From contig NZ_PZJJ01000011.1 of the NCBI RefSeq assembly GCF_003044065.1, positions 1 through 64,000 of the forward strand: a stretch of 64,000 bases of DNA. Reading direction: 5' to 3'. The stretch is from Alkalicoccus saliphilus (GTDB taxonomy: Bacteria; Bacillota; Bacilli; Bacillales; Salisediminibacteriaceae). The position numbers were made by a program, and so were the translations under genes. Below the pieces are notes generated by a model that did not search any database, had not been told where the DNA came from, and worked only from the letters and a program-made list of their open reading frames with translations. This document shows, piece by piece, positions 8,508-17,421 of the stretch; within the stretch, counting starts at the first letter, position 1, and each line of letters opens with the position of its first letter.

Positions 8508-8840
8508 CCTCAGCTGCCTGATAGTATCTCCACAGCAGGGGCATAGTTTTTCCTCCACTTTAACAGCACGTTCGGCTCCCCTCCCCGCTGTAGAGCTTAC
8601 AGCCTTCAACACCAGTTTCGTCCTGAAACGGAGTTTTTTCACCCATCACCTTCACACTTTATCTTAAAAATAAGAACCGCGATCGTCCTGAAAAATAAGC
8701 TGTCTCGAAAATTAATAATTCAGCCGTCTTCATCAGAAAGTGGTAATAAATCTCACTGTAAAATTTAACAAGGAAAACCGGACGAACAGTATTACATATG
8801 CTACTATAAGAGTAATTAAAGGAAGAGGAGGAACCGGCTT
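8508..8840. other. Gap upstream of prsA, no gene seen
   Basis: This 333-base interval has no supported ORF. It ends in an AT-rich stretch with TATAAG near 8813 and the prsA ribosome site GGAAGAGGAGG. The promoter could not be assigned confidently. Confidence 0.5.
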
Positions 8841-9719
8841 ATGAGATATATTTTACTTGTGGTTCTGCTCCTGACAGCGTGCTCCAACGACGGCTCCCTT
8901 CCATCGGATTATAATAACAGCTCAGAAACTGAACAGGAGGAAATGGCTGCTGTAACCAATGCCGGGTCTGTTTCCGCCGAAGAGCTGCATGAAGCTCTCC
9001 GGGAACGCCACGGTGCAGAAGTGTTGAGTCAGCTGATTAATCGTAAAATATTTGAAGCAGAAGCAGAAAATCTTGGCATTACTGAAGAAGATGTAGAAAA
9101 AGAAATGCTGTCCCTGCGTGACACCCTTGGCCTTCAGGAAACGGATGATTTTTATCCACTGGCAGAAATGCAGGGGGTTTCCAGTCAGGAACAGCTTGAA
9201 GAGCGTATTTTAAAGCGGCTCGTTCTGGAGGAGCTGACCGGAAATGAAAAAGGGGTTGAAGAGGCAGACTTAATGCAGGAGTACGAAAGTGGAGAAGCCG
9301 TACACGTACGTCATATTTTAGTCGAAAGCAGAGAAAAAGCACAGGACATCAGCTCCCGGCTCGAGGAAGAGGAATTTTCAAAACTGGCAGAAACATATTC
9401 ACTCGATCCCGGATCCAGCGGTTCCGGAGGCGATCTCGGTTTAATCCGCCGCGGTACAAGGTCTCCGCCTTTTGAAGAAGCAGCATTCACTTTGAAGGAA
9501 AGTGAAATCAGCGAACCGGTCGAGAGCCCGTTTGGTTTTCATATTATTGAAGTCACCGGGAGGGAACCTTTTACCGTGCCTTTTGATGAAGTAAGTGAAC
9601 AGCTTTATACCTCGTTGAATGAACGTCATATGTACCGGATGCAGCGGAAGGAAGAAGAGCTGATTGAGGAGGCGGAAATCTCCATACTGGATGAAGATTT
9701 TGTAGATCTTTTTGAGTAG
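8841..9719 (+). CDS. prsA: Foldase lipoprotein PrsA (parvulin PPIase)
   Basis: This membrane-anchored, extracytoplasmic peptidyl-prolyl isomerase helps secreted proteins fold. It has 292 residues, the same as the Bacillus subtilis protein. The lipobox is LTAC (11-14), with Cys14 as the lipidated residue after a very short signal peptide. A SurA-like N-terminal chaperone part is followed by the PPIC domain at about 153-244 (VRHILVES, SLDPGSSGSGGDLG, FEEAAF, SPFGFHII) and an acidic C-terminal helix. It is strongly acidic overall. GGAAGAGGAGG precedes ATG 8841. Nearby hpr, ecs and cssRS are functionally linked to secretion. Confidence 0.93.
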   Translation: MRYILLVVLLLTACSNDGSLPSDYNNSSETEQEEMAAVTNAGSVSAEELHEALRERHGAEVLSQLINRKIFEAEAENLGITEEDVEKEMLSLRDTLGLQETDDFYPLAEMQGVSSQEQLEERILKRLVLEELTGNEKGVEEADLMQEYESGEAVHVRHILVESREKAQDISSRLEEEEFSKLAETYSLDPGSSGSGGDLGLIRRGTRSPPFEEAAFTLKESEISEPVESPFGFHIIEVTGREPFTVPFDEVSEQLYTSLNERHMYRMQRKEEELIEEAEISILDEDFVDLFE

Positions 9720-9843
9720 AAGAAGAAGGCTGAAATAAATAAAGACGGCTTTATGCCGGGGGCTCTTCCCAGCTTAAACACAAATGGGATATCCAGACAC
9801 TCCCAGCCGATCCAGTTTAAAGGTTTGTAATATTCAAAAAAGG

Positions 9844-9880
9844 GAAAACCTCCAGTACTATACTTAAAACGGAGGTTTTC
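9844..9880 (+). promoter_or_regulatory. Inverted repeat covering the ribosome site of the next gene
   Basis: Perfect 10-bp arms GAAAACCTCC (9844-9853) and GGAGGTTTTC (9871-9880) enclose 17 bases. The right arm contains the GGAGG ribosome site of the gene at 9883. TTCAAA (9833-9838) and TACTAT (9856-9861), 17 apart, could be a promoter whose -10 falls in the loop. In that case the repeat would act as an operator, not as an RNA hairpin. Confidence 0.5.
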
Positions 9881-9882
9881 AC

Positions 9883-10182
9883 ATGGCACCAGTGAAACTA
9901 AACGATATGAGCTTCGGAGAATTTCAAAATTTTTTAGTTAAGACCGTAATGGATAAAATGGACAGCTCATTCGATCAGAGCCCGCTAGTGTATTTCCCTA
10001 TCGTCCATGACAGGGTCGAATCTTTTCTGCTTGTACACTGGGAAGAGGCGTGGGAAAACTGCAGCACGATGACGACTGAGGAGTGGGAAGCTTCTTCCTG
10101 TTACGAAGTTTTCAAACAGGAAGTACTCGATGAATTCACTTCTTCCTTAAATGAAAAGGACCTGTATGAACCCCATCACTGA
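9883..10182 (+). CDS. Conserved-looking hypothetical protein, 99 residues
   Basis: I do not recognise this protein. It is soluble and acidic, with no membrane segment or signal peptide. It is tryptophan-rich in the middle (VHWEEAWENC, EEWEASS) and starts MAPVKLNDMSFGEFQNF. ATG 9883 follows ACGGAGG, and the site lies in an inverted repeat. A terminator follows at 10214. A good ribosome site and terminator support expression. No function is proposed. Confidence 0.7.
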   Translation: MAPVKLNDMSFGEFQNFLVKTVMDKMDSSFDQSPLVYFPIVHDRVESFLLVHWEEAWENCSTMTTEEWEASSCYEVFKQEVLDEFTSSLNEKDLYEPHH

Positions 10183-10213
10183 TCAGTGGGACACCCCCGC
10201 AATATACTAAAAG

Positions 10214-10239
10214 CTTCCTCTTTTTAGAGGAAGTTTTTT
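10214..10239 (+). terminator. Terminator after the 99-residue protein
   Basis: The 8-bp stem CTTCCTCT/AGAGGAAG (10214-10221, 10226-10233) is followed by TTTTTT. Its sequence is nearly repeated at 10674-10706. Confidence 0.88.
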
Positions 10240-10299
10240 CAGAGTGTTGATTAAGTCTTGGTTTTAGAATAATTATTCTTCTGAATGTACAGCTTTCTC

Positions 10300-10672
10300 C
10301 TGCACTCCCCGGCGGAAGCTTGCCGTGGGGCTCGCCGTCAGCTATTTTCCAGCCCTGCGGCCATGGAAAAGGATCTTCCGACTTCGCTCTATCCCACCGG
10401 CGTCCCCGCCGGACGTTCCGGAGGAAAAAGCATCTCCTTTATGAAAGAAAGGACGGAATCAACACGTTTTTAGAAGAGAAACCTTCTTTTTATTTTCCTG
10501 CTGGAGCTGCAGCAGGCGACTCCGAGGCGAGATAGGACGAGCGGAAGATCCATTTCTTCCGAGCATTGGGAGGAAGAAATTAGCTGAAGCCGACCCGCCC
10601 GGAAAGCGTCCTGCGGAGGCGAAAGCAGGGAAATGCATAGGCATGTATAAAAAACACTTTATAAACAGCCTG
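10300..10672 (+). repeat. Dispersed intergenic repeat, family 1, copy B (longest)
   Basis: The 10518-10672 part matches copy A almost base for base. The left part, from about 10364 (TGGAAAAGGATCTTCCGACT), matches copy C inverted. A further GC-rich segment at 10300-10350 (CGGCGGAAGCTTGCCGTGGG) may be part of the same element. It contains open frames on both strands, but none has a ribosome site or a recognisable product. The element fills the space between two near-identical terminator sequences. Confidence 0.75.
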
Positions 10673-10673
10673 T

Positions 10674-10706
10674 AAAAGCTTCCTCTTTTTTAAAGGAAGC
10701 TTTTTT
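10674..10706. terminator. Bidirectional terminator at the end of yhaM
   Basis: The 11-bp stem AAAAGCTTCCT/AGGAAGCTTTT (10674-10684, 10694-10704) overlaps the yhaM stop codon by two bases. It resembles the terminator at 10214. Confidence 0.75.
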
Positions 10707-11649
10707 ATATGGTAAAAGTAGGTTTATAGAAAGAACGCTGGTCCATTGCAAAGATTCTTTCTGTGAATTCCCCTGGTGCGGCCCGCTCAAGTGCCCTGTC
10801 CATCATATTCATTTTCGCATCGATGTTGTCGATCATATGAAGTATCTCAGCCTCCCGCACCATTGGAGGCTTTGGACTGCCCCACTCTCCTTTGGAATGG
10901 TGGGATAAAATTAAATGCTGGAGTACAAGCACTTCCTCTCCTTCGATTCCCAGTTCTTTTGCGGCTTCATCCACTTCTGAAGACATCATGGAAATGTGTC
11001 CTATAAGCTTTCCTTCCAGAGTGTACTGGGTTGCCATCGGCCCGGAAAGTTCTCTTACTTTTGCCATATCATGAAGGATCACTCCTGCATACAGCAGGTC
11101 TTTGTCGAGTGTCGGATAAAGGTCGGAAATACTTCTTGAGAGCTCAAGCATAGAAAGAACATGGTACAGAAGGCCGGATACAAATTCATGATGATTTTTC
11201 GTTGCTGCCGGAGAAACGGAAAAATCCTGCTGATGTTTTTTAAACAAATGGCGGGTAATGCGCTGTAATTTTGCATTGCTCATTTCGAACAAATACTGAT
11301 TTACTTTTTCAAGCATTTCTTCTCTTCCCAGTGGTGCTGAAGGAAGAAAATCTTCCGTCCGAGACTGCTCCAGTCCTCCAGCCGGACGAATTGTTTTCAG
11401 CCGGAGCTGTCTCATCCCGCGGAAATCCTGAACATCCCCCTGGATATGAACAATGGTACCGGAACTGTATTTTGTCTCGTCTTCCGGGGTCACTCCCCAC
11501 ATTTTAGCTTCGATCTCACCGGATTTATCAGATACATGAAGCGTTAAAAAAGGTTTTCCATTACTTGCTATTCCTTTTTTCGCATTTTTTATAAGTAAAT
11601 ACTGATCGACGGATTCACCGATCTGATGGTGATCAATTCCTTTTTTCAT
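10705..11649 (-). CDS. yhaM: 3'-5' exoribonuclease YhaM
   Basis: From ATG 11649 this has 314 residues, exactly the length of Bacillus subtilis YhaM. An N-terminal OB-fold nucleic-acid-binding domain ([20 protein letters not shown]) is followed by an HD phosphohydrolase-type domain with HDMAKV and a second cluster [18 protein letters not shown]. The enzyme degrades single-stranded RNA, and DNA in vitro, using Mn. A longer reading from 11688 adds 13 codons, but AAGGAG lies only before the chosen ATG. It stands alone between a repeat element and the Css genes. Confidence 0.93.
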   Translation of the reverse strand: MKKGIDHHQIGESVDQYLLIKNAKKGIASNGKPFLTLHVSDKSGEIEAKMWGVTPEDETKYSSGTIVHIQGDVQDFRGMRQLRLKTIRPAGGLEQSRTEDFLPSAPLGREEMLEKVNQYLFEMSNAKLQRITRHLFKKHQQDFSVSPAATKNHHEFVSGLLYHVLSMLELSRSISDLYPTLDKDLLYAGVILHDMAKVRELSGPMATQYTLEGKLIGHISMMSSEVDEAAKELGIEGEEVLVLQHLILSHHSKGEWGSPKPPMVREAEILHMIDNIDAKMNMMDRALERAAPGEFTERIFAMDQRSFYKPTFTI

Positions 11650-12165
11650 TATGGCAGCCGCTCCTTCCAGAAAAAACATTATCCACATTATAACACGAAA
11701 CGCACGTTCGTTCTAAGGGAAAGGGCCGGGGTTAATGCCGGTTTCTACCCTTTTCCAGCGATAAGGGACCGGACCGACATTCGGCAGATAAAGGACCTGT
11801 GTATACTTGTATAACAGTATTGTATTTCAGCAGAACTATGAATAACGCTATGTTCTTTGATACCTGAAGAAAAAAGGTTTCTGCTTTTCATGAGGGCTGT
11901 TCTTTAGTCGGTAAAACCGTTGCCCACGTGACTTTCAAAAACAATGAGGAATGAAAATGTCCTTTTTAGTTATGTAACCTCCTATCGAGCCGGGAAGTGC
12001 TAAGACGGCTGGTCTTTACTTATCTGCTTTAGTTTCAGGACGCCATGAATAAAGGCAGAATAACGTATAAACGTTACCCTGCCCAGTGAGACGATGAAGT
12101 TTTTTGTTGTAATTAATTATGCTGCCGCTGCAAAGCGTGATGCGGAGTCGGAAGTCTCCCTTCCG
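11650..12165. other. Gap with decayed repeat, family 2
   Basis: No gene is supported here. 11895-11945 (GGGCTGTTCTTTAGTCGGTAAAACCG..., GTGACTTTCAAAAAC) resembles 14470-14545. The stretch around 12005-12050, read on the minus strand (AAGCAGATAAGTAAAGACCAGCC), resembles 46800-46830. These look like degenerate copies of a second dispersed family. Confidence 0.45.
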
Positions 12166-13524
12166 TCAGCTTTCGTGGCTTTGGTATTTGGGCAGATGCA
12201 TCGTGAAAGTTACACCGTCATCCTTATTCCAGACTGACGGATAACCGTTGTGCAGCTCACAGATCCGCTTTACTATAGCGAGCCCCAGTCCAAACTGGCC
12301 TTTATTACCTTTTCTGAACGGCGTAAACAGATGGTCGACTTCATCCAGTGGAATATTCTCCCCATTATTCCAGACGTGTATAAGAGTATGATTTTCATCT
12401 TCTTCTGCAGAAAGTATAATTTGACTGTCTGCATACCGCAGTGCATTCTCAACGAGGTTTTCAAGCAGGATGCGGAACTGTTCCCGGTCCCCCCTGAGCA
12501 TCGTCTCGTCGCCCTGAACCGTTATAGAGACGTCTTCCCTCGTCAATCGGAAGCGCTGCTCCACGTGATACGCAATAGACCCGAATGGAAACTCTGTAAT
12601 ATCCATCGGTGTTTCTCTAAGGGAATCCAGCTTCGTGTAATACAGCATATCTTTTACACGCTTTTCCATCCGGTTTGACTCTTCAATAATTACGTCCATT
12701 GTTTCATCCAGATTTTCTCTCGGCGTTACGCCGTCTTTTACAGACTGTGCATAACTTTTTACAATCATGATTGGTGTTTTCAGCTCATGGGAAGCATGCT
12801 GCATAAATGTTTTTTGAGCTGAATCATAGCGGATCAGATTCTGCCTCATTTTCTCAAACTGGTTGGACAGCTTTTCGAAATCCTTATCTCCATGCCAGTG
12901 AAAAGGTTCCTTCCAGTTTCTTTCGGCAATCTGCTCAAAGTGATTACCAAGACTCGTCAGTGGCTGACGCAGGTAATGTTTGAGCCAGAAAGCAGGCACG
13001 AGACTCATCAGTCCGGCAAAAAGCATAATATAGCTCAGTCTGCCCCAGAGGCGGTCAACCATCTCGTCACGATACGTATCCCACATATAGGATACGTGAT
13101 AGGCTTCTCCGCTTGTTGTATAAACTTTATACACTACATAGAAAAGTGTTGCCCCATTGTAGGTCAGTTCATATCTTCCACGCCGGGTCATCTGTTCCTG
13201 TGCCCGTTCCCCCATCTCCTGCAGAACCTCATTCGGCACAGGATCTCCTTCTATCGTCGCCAGCTGATTCATTAGAAAAAAATGAAAGACAGAGCGTTCT
13301 GCCTCCCTGCGCTCGATAAAGTCAAGCTCCGACTGAGGAGGCACTACGTGCTCACCCTGAGGATTCGCCCAGCGCATCTGTTCTTCTTCAATGATCCGAT
13401 AGGTTTCTTCTGTCAAAGCGCTTTTCAATGAAATTGGATAAATTACACCGATAAGCAGTGCTACAAGCAGCAGGATGGAGATAAACGAAAACCAGATCCG
13501 CTGCGTGAGGTTCAGACGGATCAT
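12166..13524 (-). CDS. cssS: Secretion-stress sensor histidine kinase CssS
   Basis: This is a membrane sensor kinase, 452 residues, close to the 451 of Bacillus subtilis CssS. Membrane segments at about residues 10-31 and 163-182 flank an extracytoplasmic domain of about 130 residues. A HAMP-like linker follows, then the HisKA domain with phospho-His246 in HASHELKTP. The HATPase region has LVENALRYA, then NNGENI and GLGLAIVKRI. It senses misfolded secreted protein and phosphorylates CssR to induce HtrA-type proteases. ATGA overlap with cssR shows translational coupling. In Bacillus subtilis the pair lies beside htrB; here it is beside prsA/yhaM. Confidence 0.85.
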   Translation of the reverse strand: MIRLNLTQRIWFSFISILLLVALLIGVIYPISLKSALTEETYRIIEEEQMRWANPQGEHVVPPQSELDFIERREAERSVFHFFLMNQLATIEGDPVPNEVLQEMGERAQEQMTRRGRYELTYNGATLFYVVYKVYTTSGEAYHVSYMWDTYRDEMVDRLWGRLSYIMLFAGLMSLVPAFWLKHYLRQPLTSLGNHFEQIAERNWKEPFHWHGDKDFEKLSNQFEKMRQNLIRYDSAQKTFMQHASHELKTPIMIVKSYAQSVKDGVTPRENLDETMDVIIEESNRMEKRVKDMLYYTKLDSLRETPMDITEFPFGSIAYHVEQRFRLTREDVSITVQGDETMLRGDREQFRILLENLVENALRYADSQIILSAEEDENHTLIHVWNNGENIPLDEVDHLFTPFRKGNKGQFGLGLAIVKRICELHNGYPSVWNKDDGVTFTMHLPKYQSHES

Positions 13525-14192
13525 GATGAGAGAACCCGGTACCCATATCCGTAAAGTGTTTCAAGGTGAATGCGCGGAAGTTTTTTTCTGACTCTCCGGA
13601 CCACGTCATCCACTGCCCGTTCCGAACCGAAATAATCTGTCCCCCAGACGTATTCTATGATAGTTTCCCTGGAAAGTGCGTCTCCAATATGGGAAGTCAG
13701 CAGAATCACAAGATCCATTTCTTTCGTTGTCAGTTCTATGTGTTCTCCGCCATCATGTACTGTCCGGGAGGTCGGATCTATCTTATAGCCGTTCAGCTCA
13801 ATCTCGTCTTTTTCCTGCTCATCCGGAGGGTACACCCGATTAAGCATCTTTTTCGCGCGGATCACGAGCTCTTCAGGCAGAAACGGTTTGGCCAGGTAAT
13901 CATCACTTCCAAGCTCCAGACCGAGCACTCTGTCCAGATCTTTATCCCGTGCTGAAATAAATATTACGGGAGTATCCGCTTCGGATTTAATTGACTTCAG
14001 CAGCTGATAGCCATCCATCCCCGGGAGCATAATATCAAGTATCCATAAATGCGGAGGTTCCGGAATATGTTCAGAAGCTTCTTTCCCATCGGTAAAGTGC
14101 TTTACTTCCCAGCCTTCTTTTTCCATGTAGGCTTTAATAACTTTTCCAAGATTTTCCTCATCCTCTACTAAGTTCACGACAAATTTTGTCAT
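13521..14192 (-). CDS. cssR: Secretion-stress response regulator CssR (OmpR family)
   Basis: This response regulator has 223 residues. The receiver domain (about 1-120) has Glu10-Asp11, phospho-Asp53 in LWILDIMLPG, and the conserved lysine in AKPFLP. The winged-helix Trans_reg_C domain (about 130-222) ends GYGYRVLSS. The segments PHLWILDIMLP and VIFISARDKDLDRVLGLELGS match what I recall of CssR. AAGGAGAGGG precedes ATG 14192. It is the first gene of a two-gene operon with cssS. Confidence 0.87.
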   Translation of the reverse strand: MTKFVVNLVEDEENLGKVIKAYMEKEGWEVKHFTDGKEASEHIPEPPHLWILDIMLPGMDGYQLLKSIKSEADTPVIFISARDKDLDRVLGLELGSDDYLAKPFLPEELVIRAKKMLNRVYPPDEQEKDEIELNGYKIDPTSRTVHDGGEHIELTTKEMDLVILLTSHIGDALSRETIIEYVWGTDYFGSERAVDDVVRRVRKKLPRIHLETLYGYGYRVLSS

Positions 14193-14690
14193 TAAGACCC
14201 TCTCCTTACCAGCTTGAAATGGAGCCCTCCGGAAGCTGCTGGACGGCTTCCTTCTGTCAGCTCGGTGGTACTGCCGGTCTCCACGGCCGGCAGTCGCTAT
14301 TTTATATACATTTTAATACATGCATGCACATAATGAAAACAGAATGTGTAATTTACATGATATTGTAGAAGTGCCGTTCCTTTTTTATATCAGCTGCCTT
14401 TAAAATAAGCTATGTTAAAGTGGACTGTTGATGACTGGAGAAAAAGCTCTGTTTTTCATAAACACTGCTCTTTATTTTGTAAAACCGATGCCCGGGCAGA
14501 AGGACAGCCGCAGGCGACTTTCAAAAAACCGGAATGCTTTAACAAAGACATTTATGCAAAATCATTGCACCATAACAGGTGAAAACAGTCTTCTCTATCG
14601 TTCGTTTTACGTCTCCTGCTTTTTCCTTCAAAAGATGATAGAATGCGGTCGTTTTATCGGAAGCTGTAGTGGACATAGAGGGATTCCAGA
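14193..14690. other. Gap upstream of cssR with hairpin and decayed repeat family 2
   Basis: No gene is supported. A hairpin at 14270-14294 (ACTGCCGG/CCGGCAGT) lacks a clear T tail. The segment 14505-14550 (AGCCGCAGGCGACTTTC...) matches, in inverted orientation, the stretch around 46970-47010 (family 2). An open frame at 14428-14697 runs through the repeat and has no good ribosome site. Confidence 0.45.
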
Positions 14691-14780
14691 GCGATGAAGG
14701 CCGAGCCGATGATCCGTTCAGAAGGATGGAATCAGCTGAGTCCGGCCCGCCCGGAAAGCCTCTCGCGGACGTTCATTTTT
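14691..14780 (+). repeat. Dispersed repeat, family 1, fragment E
   Basis: This short fragment keeps the core AGCTGAGTCCGGCCCGCCCG and GGAAAGCCTCTCGCGGACG, matching the middle of copies A-C, but has lost both ends. Confidence 0.6.
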
Positions 14781-14880
14781 CCAGGCAGTCTTATAATAAT
14801 ACACAGACAGGAGAGATGTCCGGCCTGGTTTCTATCAGCAGGTATTCAAAACAATTCATAGTTTTAAAAGCGCCCTGCTA

Positions 14881-17421
14881 TTATTGGCGGGAAAATGAAT
14901 CTGATACACTCGTCAATTTCACTGAAGGAGCAGCGATGAAATCTTCCCACTCTCTGGCAATATGTTCATGGCACGTAAAAAATATAATCTGATGGTTTTC
15001 GTTAACTTGTTTCAGCGTTCTCCAGAGATTGCGTCTTCTCGGTTCATCCATATTCACGAGCACGTCATCCATAAAAACTGGAAGCGCCTGCTGGACCTGG
15101 ATCAGAGAAAGTCTTACAGCACAGTACAGAAGTTCCCGCGTTCCCGTGCTGAGCTGGGCAGGGGTAAATAGGGCTCCGTCCCTTCTTTCTGCCAGAAGTT
15201 TTTTCTCTTCCAGCGGAATATGAATATGGGGATACTTTCCTTCCGTCATGTCTGAAAACATCCGGGAGGCTTTCTGAAGTACATCCGGCTGTTTTTCTTT
15301 TTCGTATATTGTACGGACTTTTTCGGCTATCATGTCCTCTGCTGCAAAAACTGCCCATTGAGCTGCAAGTTCTTTTAACGAATCTTTTTGTTTATTATAA
15401 TTCTGCTGCAGTTCTGTATATGTTCCTTTTTCCTCCATCTCGCGGACCGACTGTTCAAGATGAAGTTTCTTTTCATACAGTTCCTCTTTCCGTCTTTTAA
15501 CCTCCTCTGCTTCCCGGGTGAGAGCCGTCATTTTGTTTTCTCCGCTTTCCAGACCCTCCAGCAGTTTTTTCTGGCGGTGGGCATCCGGAACCACAGCGTT
15601 CATCTGGTGAATACAGCTCACTGCTTCTTCTTTCTGCCTCCGCTTCTCTTCTTCTTCCACCATAAGCCTCGAAAACTGATTATCATTTCTGCAGGAAACT
15701 GATTCAAGGAGTTTCTGATGATTTTTTTGCAGCTGAAATTTTTCAGCTTCTAATTGTTTCAGCTTTTCCTCGATATACTCCTGCTCTTCCTTTTTTTTCT
15801 TCACACCCTGCTCTTCTTTCTGATAATCATCCGCCGTTTGTTTTAAGGCCTGAACATGCATGTGTAATGGTTCTTCTACAGCGAGACCAGCCGCACTGGA
15901 AGCTTCACTCCGGAACTGCTTCAGCCATGTTTCTGCCTCTTTTTTCTTATTATAAAAACTTGTCATTCTTTCTGAAAGCTCCTGAAACTGATCGGCTGTT
16001 TCCAGAGCATGACGGCATACAGCAGTATCAAGGCCATAAGGAATTTCCGCTTCCTCACACCATCTATCTTTCTCTTTATGAAAACTTTCCCAGTACTCCT
16101 GCAGAGTATCCATCTCTCCGGGAGAAGAATCTGTTGTTTTTGACCGTGTAAGACTGTACATATAAAGGACAGCTCCAAATAGAACGAGAAATATACCGGC
16201 AGCCCATTCTCCCAGAATAATTGCTCCCAAGGCACCGGCAAAGGCCGCAGTGGAAAACCATTTTCCCGGGTAGTTTTTTTCTGCTTTTGGAAGTTCTTCA
16301 GAAAGTTTTTTTCCCCGGAGCTGTTTTTCCTCAATTTTCAGCATTCTTTCTTCTTCTGTCAGCTCCTCAAGCTTTTTCCGAAGGGGAGGAGTTACCACTA
16401 TGCTTTCCAAATGTATATCCGGTGGAAACTGACTTTGGAGCTGCTCCTGTTTTTTTTCTGTCTTCCGTATTTCCTCCGATGCCTCTGCATTCTGCTGCTC
16501 ATAAAGCTCTGCTTTACCGGAGGATTCAAGGAGATGGTGAAGTTCCATTTTTTCTTTTGCAGTGAAGGAAAAAGGACGGACTGTTTTTCGATCCGCCTTT
16601 AACACTGCCTGCTTTTTTTCAATATCATGGAGTTCCGCTTTATTGCCTTCGTATGTTTCTATCATTTTTTTTGATAAAGCAGGCTCATAAAATTCCGCCC
16701 CTTTAACTGCTTCGTAGGATTTCAATACCGGAAGCAGTAAATCCTTTAATTCCTCTTCTTTCAAGCCGATCTGTATCTTCTTTTCCTCAACTTCCAACTT
16801 CTCCAGCGACTGTTCTGCTGCCAGCAGATCTTCCTTTAAAACTTTGTATTGATCAAGCTTTTTTTTCCAGCCCTCAACTTCCCGTTTTGTTTCGTTCATT
16901 TCAATAACGAGTTTGTTGACAGCAGTCGTTCTGCCACGGGGCTTAAAAAGCTCTGCAGCTTTTTTCCGGGCAGTGCGCTGTGCAGAGAAAAGCCCGGTAA
17001 TACCTGTAAGGGAAGTATCGAACAGCTGCTGATTTAATTCGGCCGGATCTGTTTCTTCCATTCGGCGCAGCTGATCAAGATCCATCCGGTACAAATGCCG
17101 GAACGTCGAACGGTCAATACCCTGGAGCAGTCCGGAAACAGCTGCCGGGCGGCCATTTTTTAATACAGTTGTTTCTCCACGCTTCGACCTGCTCTGTCTG
17201 CGTTCTATGTACCACTTATCCTCTCCGGAGTTTATAAGAAGCGACCCGCTGCACCCTTCTTGTCCGGCCGTCTGAAAACCGAAAAGGACCCCTTCAATAA
17301 ATTCAAGAATAGTGGATTTCCCACTTTCATTATGGCCGAAGAAGAGCAGAGAGCCGTCCACCTCCCACTCTTTATTTTTCCACAGGCTGTAGGAATCAAT
17401 TTTAATATAATTCAGTTTCAT
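14881..17421 (-). CDS. yhaN: SbcC/Rad50-like ATPase YhaN
   Basis: This is an SMC-like DNA repair ATPase, 846 residues, shorter than the roughly 960 I recall for Bacillus subtilis YhaN. Walker A is GHNESGKST (29-37). Long coiled coils occupy about 160-380 and 440-690. The signature LSTGTRELLYCAVRLSL precedes Walker B VFMDDVLVNMD near the C-terminus. A hydrophobic hairpin around 390-428 (FAGALGAIILGEW, GIFLVLFGAVLYMY) replaces the zinc hook tip, suggesting membrane contact. ATG overlaps the stop of yhaO by 4 bases. With YhaO it should form a nuclease complex; this function is inferred from the SbcCD family. Confidence 0.87.
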   Translation of the reverse strand: MKLNYIKIDSYSLWKNKEWEVDGSLLFFGHNESGKSTILEFIEGVLFGFQTAGQEGCSGSLLINSGEDKWYIERRQSRSKRGETTVLKNGRPAAVSGLLQGIDRSTFRHLYRMDLDQLRRMEETDPAELNQQLFDTSLTGITGLFSAQRTARKKAAELFKPRGRTTAVNKLVIEMNETKREVEGWKKKLDQYKVLKEDLLAAEQSLEKLEVEEKKIQIGLKEEELKDLLLPVLKSYEAVKGAEFYEPALSKKMIETYEGNKAELHDIEKKQAVLKADRKTVRPFSFTAKEKMELHHLLESSGKAELYEQQNAEASEEIRKTEKKQEQLQSQFPPDIHLESIVVTPPLRKKLEELTEEERMLKIEEKQLRGKKLSEELPKAEKNYPGKWFSTAAFAGALGAIILGEWAAGIFLVLFGAVLYMYSLTRSKTTDSSPGEMDTLQEYWESFHKEKDRWCEEAEIPYGLDTAVCRHALETADQFQELSERMTSFYNKKKEAETWLKQFRSEASSAAGLAVEEPLHMHVQALKQTADDYQKEEQGVKKKKEEQEYIEEKLKQLEAEKFQLQKNHQKLLESVSCRNDNQFSRLMVEEEEKRRQKEEAVSCIHQMNAVVPDAHRQKKLLEGLESGENKMTALTREAEEVKRRKEELYEKKLHLEQSVREMEEKGTYTELQQNYNKQKDSLKELAAQWAVFAAEDMIAEKVRTIYEKEKQPDVLQKASRMFSDMTEGKYPHIHIPLEEKKLLAERRDGALFTPAQLSTGTRELLYCAVRLSLIQVQQALPVFMDDVLVNMDEPRRRNLWRTLKQVNENHQIIFFTCHEHIAREWEDFIAAPSVKLTSVSDSFSRQ

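Noticed and set aside
10285-10644. Open frames on both strands inside repeat copy B
   Set aside because: Similar frames occur in copies A and C only because the DNA is repeated; reading frames shift between copies and no ribosome sites are present.
14428-14697. Open frame of 89 residues before yhaN
   Set aside because: Lies in decayed repeat sequence, has no good ribosome site and an irregular, low-quality composition.
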